Shown piece by piece: positions 55,615-63,296 of a stretch of DNA of 64,000 nt. The notes below the pieces were generated by a model. The model worked only from the letters and a program-made list of their open reading frames with translations, did no database searches and was not told the DNA's origin. Source of the stretch: an uncultured SAR86 cluster bacterium (GTDB lineage: Bacteria; Pseudomonadota; Gammaproteobacteria; Magnimaribacterales; AG-339-G14); the NCBI GenBank assembly GCA_902562135.1, contig CACESE010000005.1, positions 1 to 64,000 on the forward strand, in the 5' to 3' direction. How positions within the stretch are numbered: the stretch's first letter is position 1; the number at the start of each line of letters is the position of its first letter. Both the position numbers and the translations under genes were made by a program.

Positions 55615-56799
55615 TTAAGAACTAACTATAATCTTCTTATCTAATAGATTCTTTCTCTCAGTTTCATTGATTCCAATATCAGATAATACTTCATGAGTAT
55701 GTTCGCCTAATTTTGGAGCTGGTCTGGAAAGCTTAGTTGGAGTTTTGCTAAATCTTGCAGCTGGTCTAGCTTGTCTGACTTCACCAAAGCCGTCTATATT
55801 TATTCTTTGAATAGACTCATTAGCCAAAATTTGTTCATTATCTAAAAGTTCCATACGGTCTAGCAAAGGCGCGCTAGGAACTCCTTCGGCTTGTAGTCTC
55901 TCTAAAATTTCAGAGCTTTTCCATTTTGCTATTTCTTCACCGGTAATTTCTTTTCTTATTTGAGCATTTGCTACTCTCCCTGCAGGAGATGCGAATCTTT
56001 CATCATCAACTAAATCTTCTCTATTCAGAGCTTTGCACATGCCTTGCCATTCAGCATCAGATACAGCCCCAGCTGTTATATATTTGTCTTTGGCTTTATA
56101 AATTAGATCCTGACTGCCTTGGAGCTTTCTTACATCTATTTCATTTTCTGCAAAGACAATCCCAGCCATACCCTCTGGCCAGAAAAATGAAATCATGCAG
56201 TCCAACATAGACAATTCAATATGTTGAGCTGTACCGTGTTTTTCTCGAGCATATAAAGCTGCAGCTACTGCTTGAGCAGCAGTTAAGGCAGTGACTTTGT
56301 CCGCGATAATAATTCTGAACATTTTAGGCCTGCCTGTGTCTCTATCGGCTTGAATATCAGTTGCTCCGGAAAGCGCTTGGATGACAGGATCGTAAACTCT
56401 TGAATTTGCATAAGGCCCTCTATTTCCAAACCCGCTTATTGATACATATATTATTTTTGGGTTGAGTTTTCTTATTACCTCCTCTCCGAAACCCATTCTG
56501 TCGATAGCACCAGGACGAAAGTTTTGCATGAAGACATCAGCTTCAGAGGCTAGTCTGAGTAATATTTTTTTGCCTTCTTCTGTTTTCAGATCTAAAGCTA
56601 TTGATTTTTTTCCTCGATTACATGAAAAGAAAACCGGATTTACCCCGTTATGAGGAGCTGCCATGTGTCTTACAAGTTCTCCAGTCAATGGTTCTACTTT
56701 TATTACCTCAGCGCCTTGATCTGCCAACATCATCGCTGCAACAGGTCCGGAAACCATGCCTGTCAAATCTAATACTTTTAAACCTGTTAAAGGACCCAT
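55615..56799 (-). CDS. CaiB/BaiF family CoA-transferase
   Basis: Class III CoA-transferase (394 residues) that moves CoA between carboxylic acids. It starts LTGLKVLDLTGMVSGPVAAM and has FMQNFRPG, the SISGFGNRGPY region, DPVIQALSG and the catalytic Asp in IELSMLD. It lies convergent with the carboxyltransferase and tRNA-Pro, with a GST gene eight bases upstream. The acyl substrate is unknown. Confidence 0.93.
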   Translation of the reverse strand: MGPLTGLKVLDLTGMVSGPVAAMMLADQGAEVIKVEPLTGELVRHMAAPHNGVNPVFFSCNRGKKSIALDLKTEEGKKILLRLASEADVFMQNFRPGAIDRMGFGEEVIRKLNPKIIYVSISGFGNRGPYANSRVYDPVIQALSGATDIQADRDTGRPKMFRIIIADKVTALTAAQAVAAALYAREKHGTAQHIELSMLDCMISFFWPEGMAGIVFAENEIDVRKLQGSQDLIYKAKDKYITAGAVSDAEWQGMCKALNREDLVDDERFASPAGRVANAQIRKEITGEEIAKWKSSEILERLQAEGVPSAPLLDRMELLDNEQILANESIQRINIDGFGEVRQARPAARFSKTPTKLSRPAPKLGEHTHEVLSDIGINETERKNLLDKKIIVSS

Positions 56800-56807
56800 T
56801 TTAAATT

Positions 56808-57434
56808 CTAGTAATTCACTTCCATCGCTTTAATGAAAGCAGTTCTTTTAATAATTTTTTCTCTATAAATTGTAATATTTTTTGACAATTCAAACTCATA
56901 AAAGATAGCCCAATCAAGACAAGACATCAATAGAATGTCAGCCAGACCAAATCCTCCTGAAAGCAAGTACTCGTTATTTTCCAGGTGTTTTTCTATTACT
57001 TTAAAGTGCCTCTGAAGATATTCTCTACAAGAAGCTACTACTTTTGGAGCAGCCCCGTAAATGTCTTTTAGATCATAATGGCGACGCATTACATAAAGAC
57101 TGGTTTCGTCTACCTCTCCATAAATGTAATTACACCATTCATCTTCTTTTGCCATCTCTTGAGAAGATGAAGGGATAAAAATATTTTTAGATGGAAAGGT
57201 ATTTTGAATATATTTACAAATTGCAACACTTTCTGAAAGTTTGAAACTCCCATGTTCAAGGCTAGGAATTTTTTGCTTCGGATTAAGAGAAGTGTACTCG
57301 GTTGTAAGTGTTTCTCCAGTTCTTGGTCCGATAGGGTTCAATTCATATTCAACCTTTAGTTCTTCAGCAATCCAAATTGGTCGTAGCGTCCTAGCAGTTC
57401 CGGCTCCCCAAAGTTTTATAATTTCATTAGACAC
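56808..57434 (-). CDS. Glutathione S-transferase family protein
   Basis: A 208-residue protein with the N-terminal thioredoxin-like domain (LWGAGTARTLRPIW, then NPKQKIPSLEHGSFKLSESVAI with the glutathione-binding Ser) and an all-helical C-terminal domain. It is eight bases before the CoA-transferase gene on the same strand, so they probably form one message. The substrate is unknown. Confidence 0.88.
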   Translation of the reverse strand: MSNEIIKLWGAGTARTLRPIWIAEELKVEYELNPIGPRTGETLTTEYTSLNPKQKIPSLEHGSFKLSESVAICKYIQNTFPSKNIFIPSSSQEMAKEDEWCNYIYGEVDETSLYVMRRHYDLKDIYGAAPKVVASCREYLQRHFKVIEKHLENNEYLLSGGFGLADILLMSCLDWAIFYEFELSKNITIYREKIIKRTAFIKAMEVNY

Positions 57435-57446
57435 AAGTTAATCATA

Positions 57447-57478
57447 TAAAAAAAGGGGCTGTGAAGCCCCTTTTTTTT
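57447..57478. terminator. Rho-independent terminator downstream of hsp20
   Basis: GGGGCT (57455-57460) and AGCCCC (57465-57470) form a six-pair stem with a GTGA loop, followed on the plus strand by eight T. On the minus strand a run of T also follows (from A at 57448-57454), so it can work in both directions. It lies just after the hsp20 stop and before the GST gene, which is read in the same direction. It is the only strong intrinsic terminator seen in the window. Confidence 0.85.
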
Positions 57479-57923
57479 AACCTAATAATTTACTTTTAGA
57501 AGTAAAATTTATTTTTCTAGGTTTTTGGTCTTCAGGAATAACTCTTTCTAGACCAATGTAAAGCATTCCATTGTTCAAAGCTGCACCTTTAATAATCATG
57601 TCATCAGAAAGCACAAACTTTTTAACGAAATTTCTAGCAGCAAGACCTTGGTGAACTATTCCTTCACTTGCATCTTTATCTTTTGTTCCGGTAATAGTTA
57701 AGTTTTCACCTGCCGCTTCAATATCTAATTCACTTTCTTCAAAGCCTGCAACTGCAACTTCAATTGTGTATTGCTCCTCATTAACCTTCCTTATGTTATA
57801 AGGGGGGTAATTAGAGGTTTGTTTGGAATTTGCCAGCAAGGATAATGTATCTATCGTTCTGTCAAATCCTACTGAAAATGGAGAAATATCTCTCCATAAA
57901 AGTTCAAATGTATTGTTTATCAT
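57477..57923 (-). CDS. ibpA: Small heat-shock protein (IbpA/Hsp20)
   Basis: ATP-independent holdase of 148 residues with an alpha-crystallin domain near residues 35-130 (YNIRKVNEEQYTIEVAVAGF, and the GVL-like GMLYIGLE). The N-terminus SPFSVGFDRTIDTL matches IbpA/B. A clear AAGGAG lies before the ATG. A sigma-32-like promoter box is upstream, and a strong terminator follows. Confidence 0.92.
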   Translation of the reverse strand: MINNTFELLWRDISPFSVGFDRTIDTLSLLANSKQTSNYPPYNIRKVNEEQYTIEVAVAGFEESELDIEAAGENLTITGTKDKDASEGIVHQGLAARNFVKKFVLSDDMIIKGAALNNGMLYIGLERVIPEDQKPRKINFTSKSKLLG

Positions 57924-57985
57924 TTTTTACTCCTTTAGTTAAGCAAGTTAAAATTACGTTGACCTTAAAAGCATCAACACTTTTT

Positions 57986-57993
57986 ATATGGGG
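57986..57993 (-). promoter_or_regulatory. Candidate sigma-32 -10 box of hsp20
   Basis: Read on the minus strand the sequence is CCCCATAT, equal to the sigma-32 -10 consensus CCCCATnT, about 63 bases before the hsp20 ATG. The -35 element is poor: only TTG followed by T-rich sequence is at roughly the right distance. Heat-shock control is plausible because the gene is a small heat-shock protein. No clear RNA thermometer was found in the short leader. Confidence 0.45.
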
Positions 57994-58020
57994 CACTTTT
58001 CTTAAAAAACAATAGATAGG

Positions 58021-58026
58021 TATAAT
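58021..58026 (+). promoter_or_regulatory. Candidate -10 box of the Coq4-like gene
   Basis: TATAAT lies six bases before the GTG at 58033, so a transcript would begin at the start codon. No Shine-Dalgarno sequence is present. It lies in the 109-base divergent spacer shared with hsp20. Confidence 0.45.
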
Positions 58027-58032
58027 TTAAGA

Positions 58033-58551
58033 GTGTTATCTTTTAAGAATCAAAATTGTTCTTTGACCCTTAGAGAGGGGATTGAAGAATATAATGACTA
58101 TCTTCGCGCTAATGGAAAAGAAGTTTTAGCTCAATTGCGAGACTCGTCAATTGTCCAAGATCATGATGTGACGCATGTCATTTTTGGTTTAGATACTACT
58201 TTAGAAGAAGAAAGTTTACTTGACACTTGGGTTTTGTGGTGTTGTTCCTATCGATTGAGCCATTTAATGTCATATTCAAAACAACCTGAAATCAAAGATT
58301 TGTACAAAAAACTATTGAGAGAGGTTGGAATTTTTAAATTCTTAAAGCTTCTAGTTAACGTATTTCCGACTAAATTCAAAATTATTTTTAAACATAAAAA
58401 ATTAATGAAAAAAAAATGGCCATTTGAATTTCCAGAGGCATACTACGACAGAAAGATTTTTGACTTGAGAGAAGAATATGGAATTGAAATCTTAAAAGAA
58501 GAGGATAAACAATTCAGAAAGTTAAATTGGTCTGGAGCTATAAAAAATTAG
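58033..58551 (+). CDS. Coq4-like protein with HDxxH-x11-E motif
   Basis: A 172-residue protein that starts with GTG. It shows the metal motif of the ubiquinone-biosynthesis protein Coq4: His44-Asp45-x-x-His48, then Glu60 after 11 residues. The surrounding VTHVIFG and LREGIEEYN are compatible with this family. Coq4 supports ubiquinone synthesis at the membrane. Bacterial Coq4-like proteins are diverse, so a role in quinone metabolism is likely but not proven. PsiE follows after 33 bases. Confidence 0.65.
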   Translation: MLSFKNQNCSLTLREGIEEYNDYLRANGKEVLAQLRDSSIVQDHDVTHVIFGLDTTLEEESLLDTWVLWCCSYRLSHLMSYSKQPEIKDLYKKLLREVGIFKFLKLLVNVFPTKFKIIFKHKKLMKKKWPFEFPEAYYDRKIFDLREEYGIEILKEEDKQFRKLNWSGAIKN

Positions 58552-58584
58552 ACGTCATTTTTATTAAACAAAGGGAGGAAAAAA

Positions 58585-58971
58585 ATGGATAAAACTCATT
58601 GGATCACTGTTGTAAGTGAAAAAGTGCTTTTGGCAATCATAGGCGTGGCTACCTGTTTAGCCGCCCTACAACATCTTTACAACATGTACTTATCAATGGA
58701 GATCATGCTTGCAGATTTGTTTTTGTTGTTTATCTTTACAGAAATCCTAGCGATGGTTGCTGCATTTTACAGTTCAAAGAGAATACCAGTGACATTGCCA
58801 ATTATAATTGCCATAACAGCATTGTGCAGATTAATCGTGATGCAAAATAAAGATATGGACGCTTTGATTATAATTGCAGAGGCAAGTGCTGTAATAATTT
58901 TGGCAGGAGCAGCTTACATTATGAGCTTAAAAGACAAAATTAGTCTCGAGAAATTAAAAGATAGAGATTAA
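58585..58971 (+). CDS. psiE: PsiE family membrane protein
   Basis: A 128-residue protein with four hydrophobic segments (about residues 10-30, 40-61, 68-85 and 92-112), a conserved pattern of the PsiE family (FTEILAMVAAFYSS, and the polar RLIVMQNKDM loop). PsiE was found as phosphate-starvation inducible in E. coli; the role is unknown. A GGGAGG Shine-Dalgarno sequence lies upstream. It converges with tusA with a four-base overlap. Confidence 0.75.
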   Translation: MDKTHWITVVSEKVLLAIIGVATCLAALQHLYNMYLSMEIMLADLFLLFIFTEILAMVAAFYSSKRIPVTLPIIIAITALCRLIVMQNKDMDALIIIAEASAVIILAGAAYIMSLKDKISLEKLKDRD

Positions 58972-59198
58972 CTTTTTCTATTTTTTTTGACTTTGAATTT
59001 TAGTAATTCTTTTTTTATTTCTTTAGAGATTAATTCATGATTTAAATATTCACAAAACTTTTCCACATCTTTTTCAGATGAAGGGTCGGTTGCTATTAAT
59101 TCAATTACATCTCCTGGTTTAGCTTCATGAATGGCTCGATGCAAAAGCATAATTGGTTCAGGACAAATCAATCCTTTTGCATCAATTTTTTGCGTCAT
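58968..59198 (-). CDS. tusA: TusA sulfur-carrier protein
   Basis: A 76-residue SirA/TusA-fold protein. The persulfide Cys is residue 12 in GLICPEPIM, the family hallmark. TusA moves sulfur for tRNA 2-thiouridine and other pathways. It overlaps the upstream nucleotidyltransferase-cupin gene by 17 bases and the convergent psiE by four. Confidence 0.93.
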   Translation of the reverse strand: MTQKIDAKGLICPEPIMLLHRAIHEAKPGDVIELIATDPSSEKDVEKFCEYLNHELISKEIKKELLKFKVKKNRKS

Positions 59199-59958
59199 AG
59201 TATCTGAGTCTTTCTATGTCATTCTCTTCGGCTTTTTCTCCATACTGGATTTCAATAATGTGACATGGTTCATCAAAGGGATTTGTAATTTGATGCCAAG
59301 CTTTCTTTTGAACATGAAAAACTTCTTCTTTTTTAAGATTTATTGATTCAAAATTTTCAGCATCTTTTTCGCTAAAATTCACAACACAAGAACCTTTAGA
59401 TACAAACCAGATCTCATTTCTATGAAAGTGTCTTTGAAAGCTCATCCCGTTATTTGGCGATATTATTAATTCTTTTAGTTTAAGATTTTTATCTTCAAAT
59501 AAATTAAAAAATTTTCCCCAAACTCTCTTCTCAGATGGGTATTCAAAATTTTTTAGAATCCAGCTAGAAGAGTTTTTTTTATCTTTGCCGCCAACACCAA
59601 AATGAAAGCTAACTCCTTTGACTTCCATTTCAGGAATATTTTGTTCATTCCTATCTCCACCATTACAAAAAAGTATTTCGTCATTTGGATGATCTAATTT
59701 GATTTTTTCTAAAGCGTTTTTACAACTTCCTGCTTCGTCATCTTCAAAAGCAATTACTTCGTCGACAAATCTTATGTTGGAAAGAATTATTTTTCTTTCC
59801 TTGAAGGGCATAAAAAATTTGCCCTTTTTATTTTTTAACCAGTCATCGCTATTTAAGGCAACAATCAGCCTGTCACCCATAGATTTAGCTTCTTTCAAAT
59901 AAGCTATATGACCCGAATGAATGGGGTCGAACCCTCCACTAACTAAGACAACTTTCAT
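59182..59958 (-). CDS. Nucleotidyltransferase fused to a mannose-isomerase-type cupin
   Basis: A 258-residue two-domain protein. Residues 1-140 are a HxGH-type nucleotidyltransferase (GGFDPIHSGHIAYLKEAK, then ALNSDDWL and the KERKIILSNIRFVDE block) close to RfaE2/TagD enzymes that load a sugar or polyol phosphate with a nucleotide. Residues 150-245 are a type II mannose-6-phosphate isomerase cupin (FQRHFHRNEIWFVSKG, VQKKAWHQITNPF). The cupin is normally found at the end of mannose-1-phosphate guanylyltransferase. The joint function is unknown; a nucleotide-sugar step for glycan or LPS is plausible. Confidence 0.85.
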   Translation of the reverse strand: MKVVLVSGGFDPIHSGHIAYLKEAKSMGDRLIVALNSDDWLKNKKGKFFMPFKERKIILSNIRFVDEVIAFEDDEAGSCKNALEKIKLDHPNDEILFCNGGDRNEQNIPEMEVKGVSFHFGVGGKDKKNSSSWILKNFEYPSEKRVWGKFFNLFEDKNLKLKELIISPNNGMSFQRHFHRNEIWFVSKGSCVVNFSEKDAENFESINLKKEEVFHVQKKAWHQITNPFDEPCHIIEIQYGEKAEENDIERLRYYDAKN

Positions 59959-59981
59959 AATTAAATTTTAATCTATCTTCT

Positions 59982-61394
59982 CTAAAAGACTTTAAAGTTT
60001 TTGTCATTAATTGCTCTTTTCGTGGTTTGATCTAATCTTATAAAAACTAAAAAGGATGCAAGTAAAACTCCAAAACACAATCCTATCCACATTCCAATTG
60101 CTCCTCGGCTGGAAACTATTAGGTCTGTCAAACCTAAAACATATCCTATTGGTAGGCCAAAACACCAAAAAGCAATAATCATTATGTATAGAGGGGCTAG
60201 GGTATCTTTGTAACCTCTCAAAGCTCCTTGTCCAGTAAAACTCACTCCATCTGAAAGTTGCATAAAAGCTGCTATGAATATCAATGAAGCAGATAAAGAG
60301 ACTACAGCCGGATCTGTGTTAAAGAAAGATGCAAAAAGTGTTCCAAAGTTGTAAAGCAATATAAAGTTAAAACAAGCCAATATGACTGCGATGACGATAG
60401 CAAAGAAAGAGGAGTATCTTGCTCTAACAAATTCTCCAGCACCAAGCAGATTTCCAGATCTCACAGCAGCTGCTAAACCTATAGAAAGCGGTAGCATGAA
60501 GGTAACGGTTGTGACTTGCATTGCGATCGCATGAGATGCGATTGTATTCTCTCCTAAATTACTCAAGAGCAAGCCGCTTCCACTGAAAAGACCAAATTCT
60601 ACAAAGATACAAGCTCCAATAGGAAATCCTAGTTTAAATATTTCTTTAATTTTTCGTAAGTCTGGTGCGTGATACCCCTTGAATAATTTTGCTTCTTGAT
60701 AGGGTTTAGAAAAATATATATAGATAGTTAGCGCGATAAGAGCGGTCCATGAAGAAATAGCAAACGATACTCCGCATCCGCTGCCACCAAGCTCGGGAAA
60801 TCCGAATTTCCCAAAAATTAAGACGTAATTCAATAACGCACTCAGAGTGACCATTCCTAGATTAATTATTGTTATAGGAATCGGTCGAGTAATTCCTTCG
60901 CTAAATGATTTTAAAGGTTGGAATAAAAACAGGGCCGGAGTACCTACCAATAGGCCCAATAAGTAATTTTTAGTTATTTTTTGAACTTCCTCAGGGGTCT
61001 TAAAAAAATCTAAAATATTGCCGGCAAACCCAAGATATAAAGACACTAAAATTATTAAAGGTATGCAAAGCCAAAAAGCTTGTTTTAAAAGCGGCCCAAT
61101 TTCTTTATGTTTTTTGGCTCCATGATATTGTGCAACATACGCTGTTATTATAAAAAGGCTACCACCCAAGCCAAAAAAAATTGGCCAAAAAAGCATATTA
61201 CCAGTCGCTACAGCAGCCTGATCTACGGTATTATAATTTCCAGTCATCATCGCTGCGATTACACCAGTAGCATGAGTAGCCAATTGAGAAAAGTAAATTG
61301 GTATCGCAAGGCTAAAAAAAACTTTTAATTCAAAACCAATCTTATTCGAGCTGCCTATAGGTTCAATAATGTTTTTGTCATCAGTAGCATTCAT
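59982..61394 (-). CDS. MATE family efflux transporter
   Basis: A 470-residue polytopic membrane protein with twelve hydrophobic segments in two halves. The MATE patterns are seen as TGVIAAMMTGNY near the start, then GLLVGTPALFLFQPLKSF and QLSDGVSFTGQGALRG in the second half. It exports cationic compounds with Na+ or H+. It starts 36 bases from the divergent acyltransferase gene. Confidence 0.9.
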   Translation of the reverse strand: MNATDDKNIIEPIGSSNKIGFELKVFFSLAIPIYFSQLATHATGVIAAMMTGNYNTVDQAAVATGNMLFWPIFFGLGGSLFIITAYVAQYHGAKKHKEIGPLLKQAFWLCIPLIILVSLYLGFAGNILDFFKTPEEVQKITKNYLLGLLVGTPALFLFQPLKSFSEGITRPIPITIINLGMVTLSALLNYVLIFGKFGFPELGGSGCGVSFAISSWTALIALTIYIYFSKPYQEAKLFKGYHAPDLRKIKEIFKLGFPIGACIFVEFGLFSGSGLLLSNLGENTIASHAIAMQVTTVTFMLPLSIGLAAAVRSGNLLGAGEFVRARYSSFFAIVIAVILACFNFILLYNFGTLFASFFNTDPAVVSLSASLIFIAAFMQLSDGVSFTGQGALRGYKDTLAPLYIMIIAFWCFGLPIGYVLGLTDLIVSSRGAIGMWIGLCFGVLLASFLVFIRLDQTTKRAINDKNFKVF

Positions 61395-61429
61395 AAAAGG
61401 TAGGGTATGATACTACTTGAAAATTAAAT

Positions 61430-62164
61430 TTGGAGATTAAAATCAGAAAAGACAATAGACCTTTTTGGTTGAAACGAATTAATTGGTGGCTCGATCAAAA
61501 GTATATTAAGTTTAAAATTGCACCTCAATTTGAAAAGATTGGCGAGGGACCTTTAATTCTTGGTGTGAGATATTTACATGTTAATGGAGAGGGGATTTCA
61601 GTTGGAAATTTTGCTACTTTTATATCTGCACTTGATTCCCATATTCATTTAACAACCTGGAATGCTGACACTTACGAAGGAAAAATTGAAATCGGAGATT
61701 TCTGTCTATTCAGTCCCGGCGTAAGAATATCTGCTGCAACGAGTATTAAAATTGGAAATTCTTGTATGTTTGCTAACAGCGCTTATATTTCTGATTCTGA
61801 TTGGCATGGAATTTATGATAGAGCTTTACCGGTAGGAAAGTCCGAAGAAGTAGTACTAGAAGATAATGTTTGGATTGGCGACGGCGCGATTGTCAGCAAA
61901 GGAGTGACTATAGGAAAAAATTCAATTGTTGGAGCAAGATCGGTAGTTATAAAAGATGTTCCTGAAAACGTTATTGTGGCAGGCAATCCTGCACAAGTAG
62001 TAAAAGAATTAGACGAAAATGAAAGATTAATTTCTAGAGCCGATATGTTCTCTTCGCCAGATGAACTAGACGCTTTATATTTGAAAATAGACAGGATCAG
62101 TTTAAAAGAAAATTCTTTTCTTGGCTGGATTAAAAGCAAGTTATTTCCAGGAAAAAATAATTAA
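61430..62164 (+). CDS. Left-handed beta-helix acyltransferase
   Basis: A 244-residue protein of the maltose/galactoside acetyltransferase fold. The hexapeptide repeats run from about residue 70 to 190 (IEIGDFCLFSPGVRIS, WIGDGAIVSKGVTIG), ending VAGNPAQVVKEL. The start is TTG at 61430. The substrate, such as a sugar or lipid A part, is unknown. The stop overlaps the pdxB start by one base. A weak TATGAT lies 18 bases upstream. Confidence 0.85.
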   Translation: MEIKIRKDNRPFWLKRINWWLDQKYIKFKIAPQFEKIGEGPLILGVRYLHVNGEGISVGNFATFISALDSHIHLTTWNADTYEGKIEIGDFCLFSPGVRISAATSIKIGNSCMFANSAYISDSDWHGIYDRALPVGKSEEVVLEDNVWIGDGAIVSKGVTIGKNSIVGARSVVIKDVPENVIVAGNPAQVVKELDENERLISRADMFSSPDELDALYLKIDRISLKENSFLGWIKSKLFPGKNN

Positions 62165-63264
62165 TGAAAATTATTATCGATAAAGATCTTCAAGAGCTTT
62201 CCGAAATATTAAATCGAGATGAAACTTTAAAAGTTTCATGCCTTGCTCCAAAAGATATAAATAACAAAAATATCAAAAGTGCTGAAGCTTTATTTTTAAG
62301 GTCAATAACTAAAATTGATAATAAACTTTTAGAAAACACCAAAGTAAAGTTTGTTGCGTCTTTGACTTCGGGAGAAGATCATATAAACCACGAAACTCTC
62401 AAAAATTTAGACATATCCCTGTCTTCGGGACAAGGTGGAAATACGCTCGCAGTAGTTGAATATGTTTTGAGCACTTTATCGATTTTGTTGATTGGTAAAA
62501 AAATAACTCCATTTGAAACAAAAATAGGAATAATTGGATTTGGAAGAATCGGAAAAAAATTAAAAGAAATATTGGATGCAATAGGATTTCCAAATATTAT
62601 CTACGACCCTTACATTCCAGAGTGTTCAGGAACTTTGACGGATGTTTTAGAATGTGATGTCATAACTCTTCATTGTTCCTATTCAAAACAAGGTAAATTT
62701 CCTTCTCATCACCTACTGACTGATCAACATTTAAACAAGCTCAGCAAAAAAAAATTTTTAATCAATTGTTCTAGAGGGGAGGTTTTAACTGAAGATTATT
62801 ATGAATTAAAAAATAATAATTTCGTTTTTGATGTGTGGCCAAAAGAAAATGAACCAAACTTTGAAAATTACAGTAAACCCATGATCGCAACTCCGCATAT
62901 TGCTGGCAAAACAATTGGCGCAGAAAATAATTTCTCTTTTAATGCTTTGAAAGACTTTAATAATTTTTTTGATTTAAATTTAAACTATTCTAGCACTCAC
63001 AGAATCAAAGAGGTTTTTGTTGGAAAGTCATTGGAAGAGGAGATTAATTTTTTTGGATTACCCGCTTCTTTAATTTTAAAAGTTTATGATGTTAGAGAAG
63101 ACGATTTAATTTTTAAAAAATATTTCGACAATGAAAATATCAATGAAGATTTTCAAGATTTAAGAATTTCACTTAAAAGATTAGGAATAACTAATCACAA
63201 GATAACTGGCGATGTAAGCAATAAGTCAAAATCACTAATGAATTTGATGGGATTTAGACTCTAA
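62164..63264 (+). CDS. pdxB: Erythronate-4-phosphate dehydrogenase
   Basis: Second step of the DXP-independent start of vitamin B6 synthesis, oxidising 4-phosphoerythronate. The 366 residues have the D-2-hydroxyacid dehydrogenase fold: ASLTSGEDHI, then NAD motif IGIIGFGRIGKKL, LINCSRGEVL, and the C-terminal His in ATPHIAGKT. The extra C-terminal dimerisation domain (about residues 285-366) tells PdxB from other members. It follows the acyltransferase with a one-base overlap. Confidence 0.93.
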   Translation: MKIIIDKDLQELSEILNRDETLKVSCLAPKDINNKNIKSAEALFLRSITKIDNKLLENTKVKFVASLTSGEDHINHETLKNLDISLSSGQGGNTLAVVEYVLSTLSILLIGKKITPFETKIGIIGFGRIGKKLKEILDAIGFPNIIYDPYIPECSGTLTDVLECDVITLHCSYSKQGKFPSHHLLTDQHLNKLSKKKFLINCSRGEVLTEDYYELKNNNFVFDVWPKENEPNFENYSKPMIATPHIAGKTIGAENNFSFNALKDFNNFFDLNLNYSSTHRIKEVFVGKSLEEEINFFGLPASLILKVYDVREDDLIFKKYFDNENINEDFQDLRISLKRLGITNHKITGDVSNKSKSLMNLMGFRL

Positions 63265-63284
63265 GCATCATTCAATTTGTCTTG

Positions 63285-63290
63285 TATAAT
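63285..63290 (+). promoter_or_regulatory. Candidate -10 box of the desaturase gene
   Basis: TATAAT lies six bases before the desaturase ATG at 63297, again a leaderless layout, in the 32-base gap after pdxB. There is no Shine-Dalgarno sequence before the ATG. The -35 region is unclear. Confidence 0.45.
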
Positions 63291-63296
63291 ATCTCG

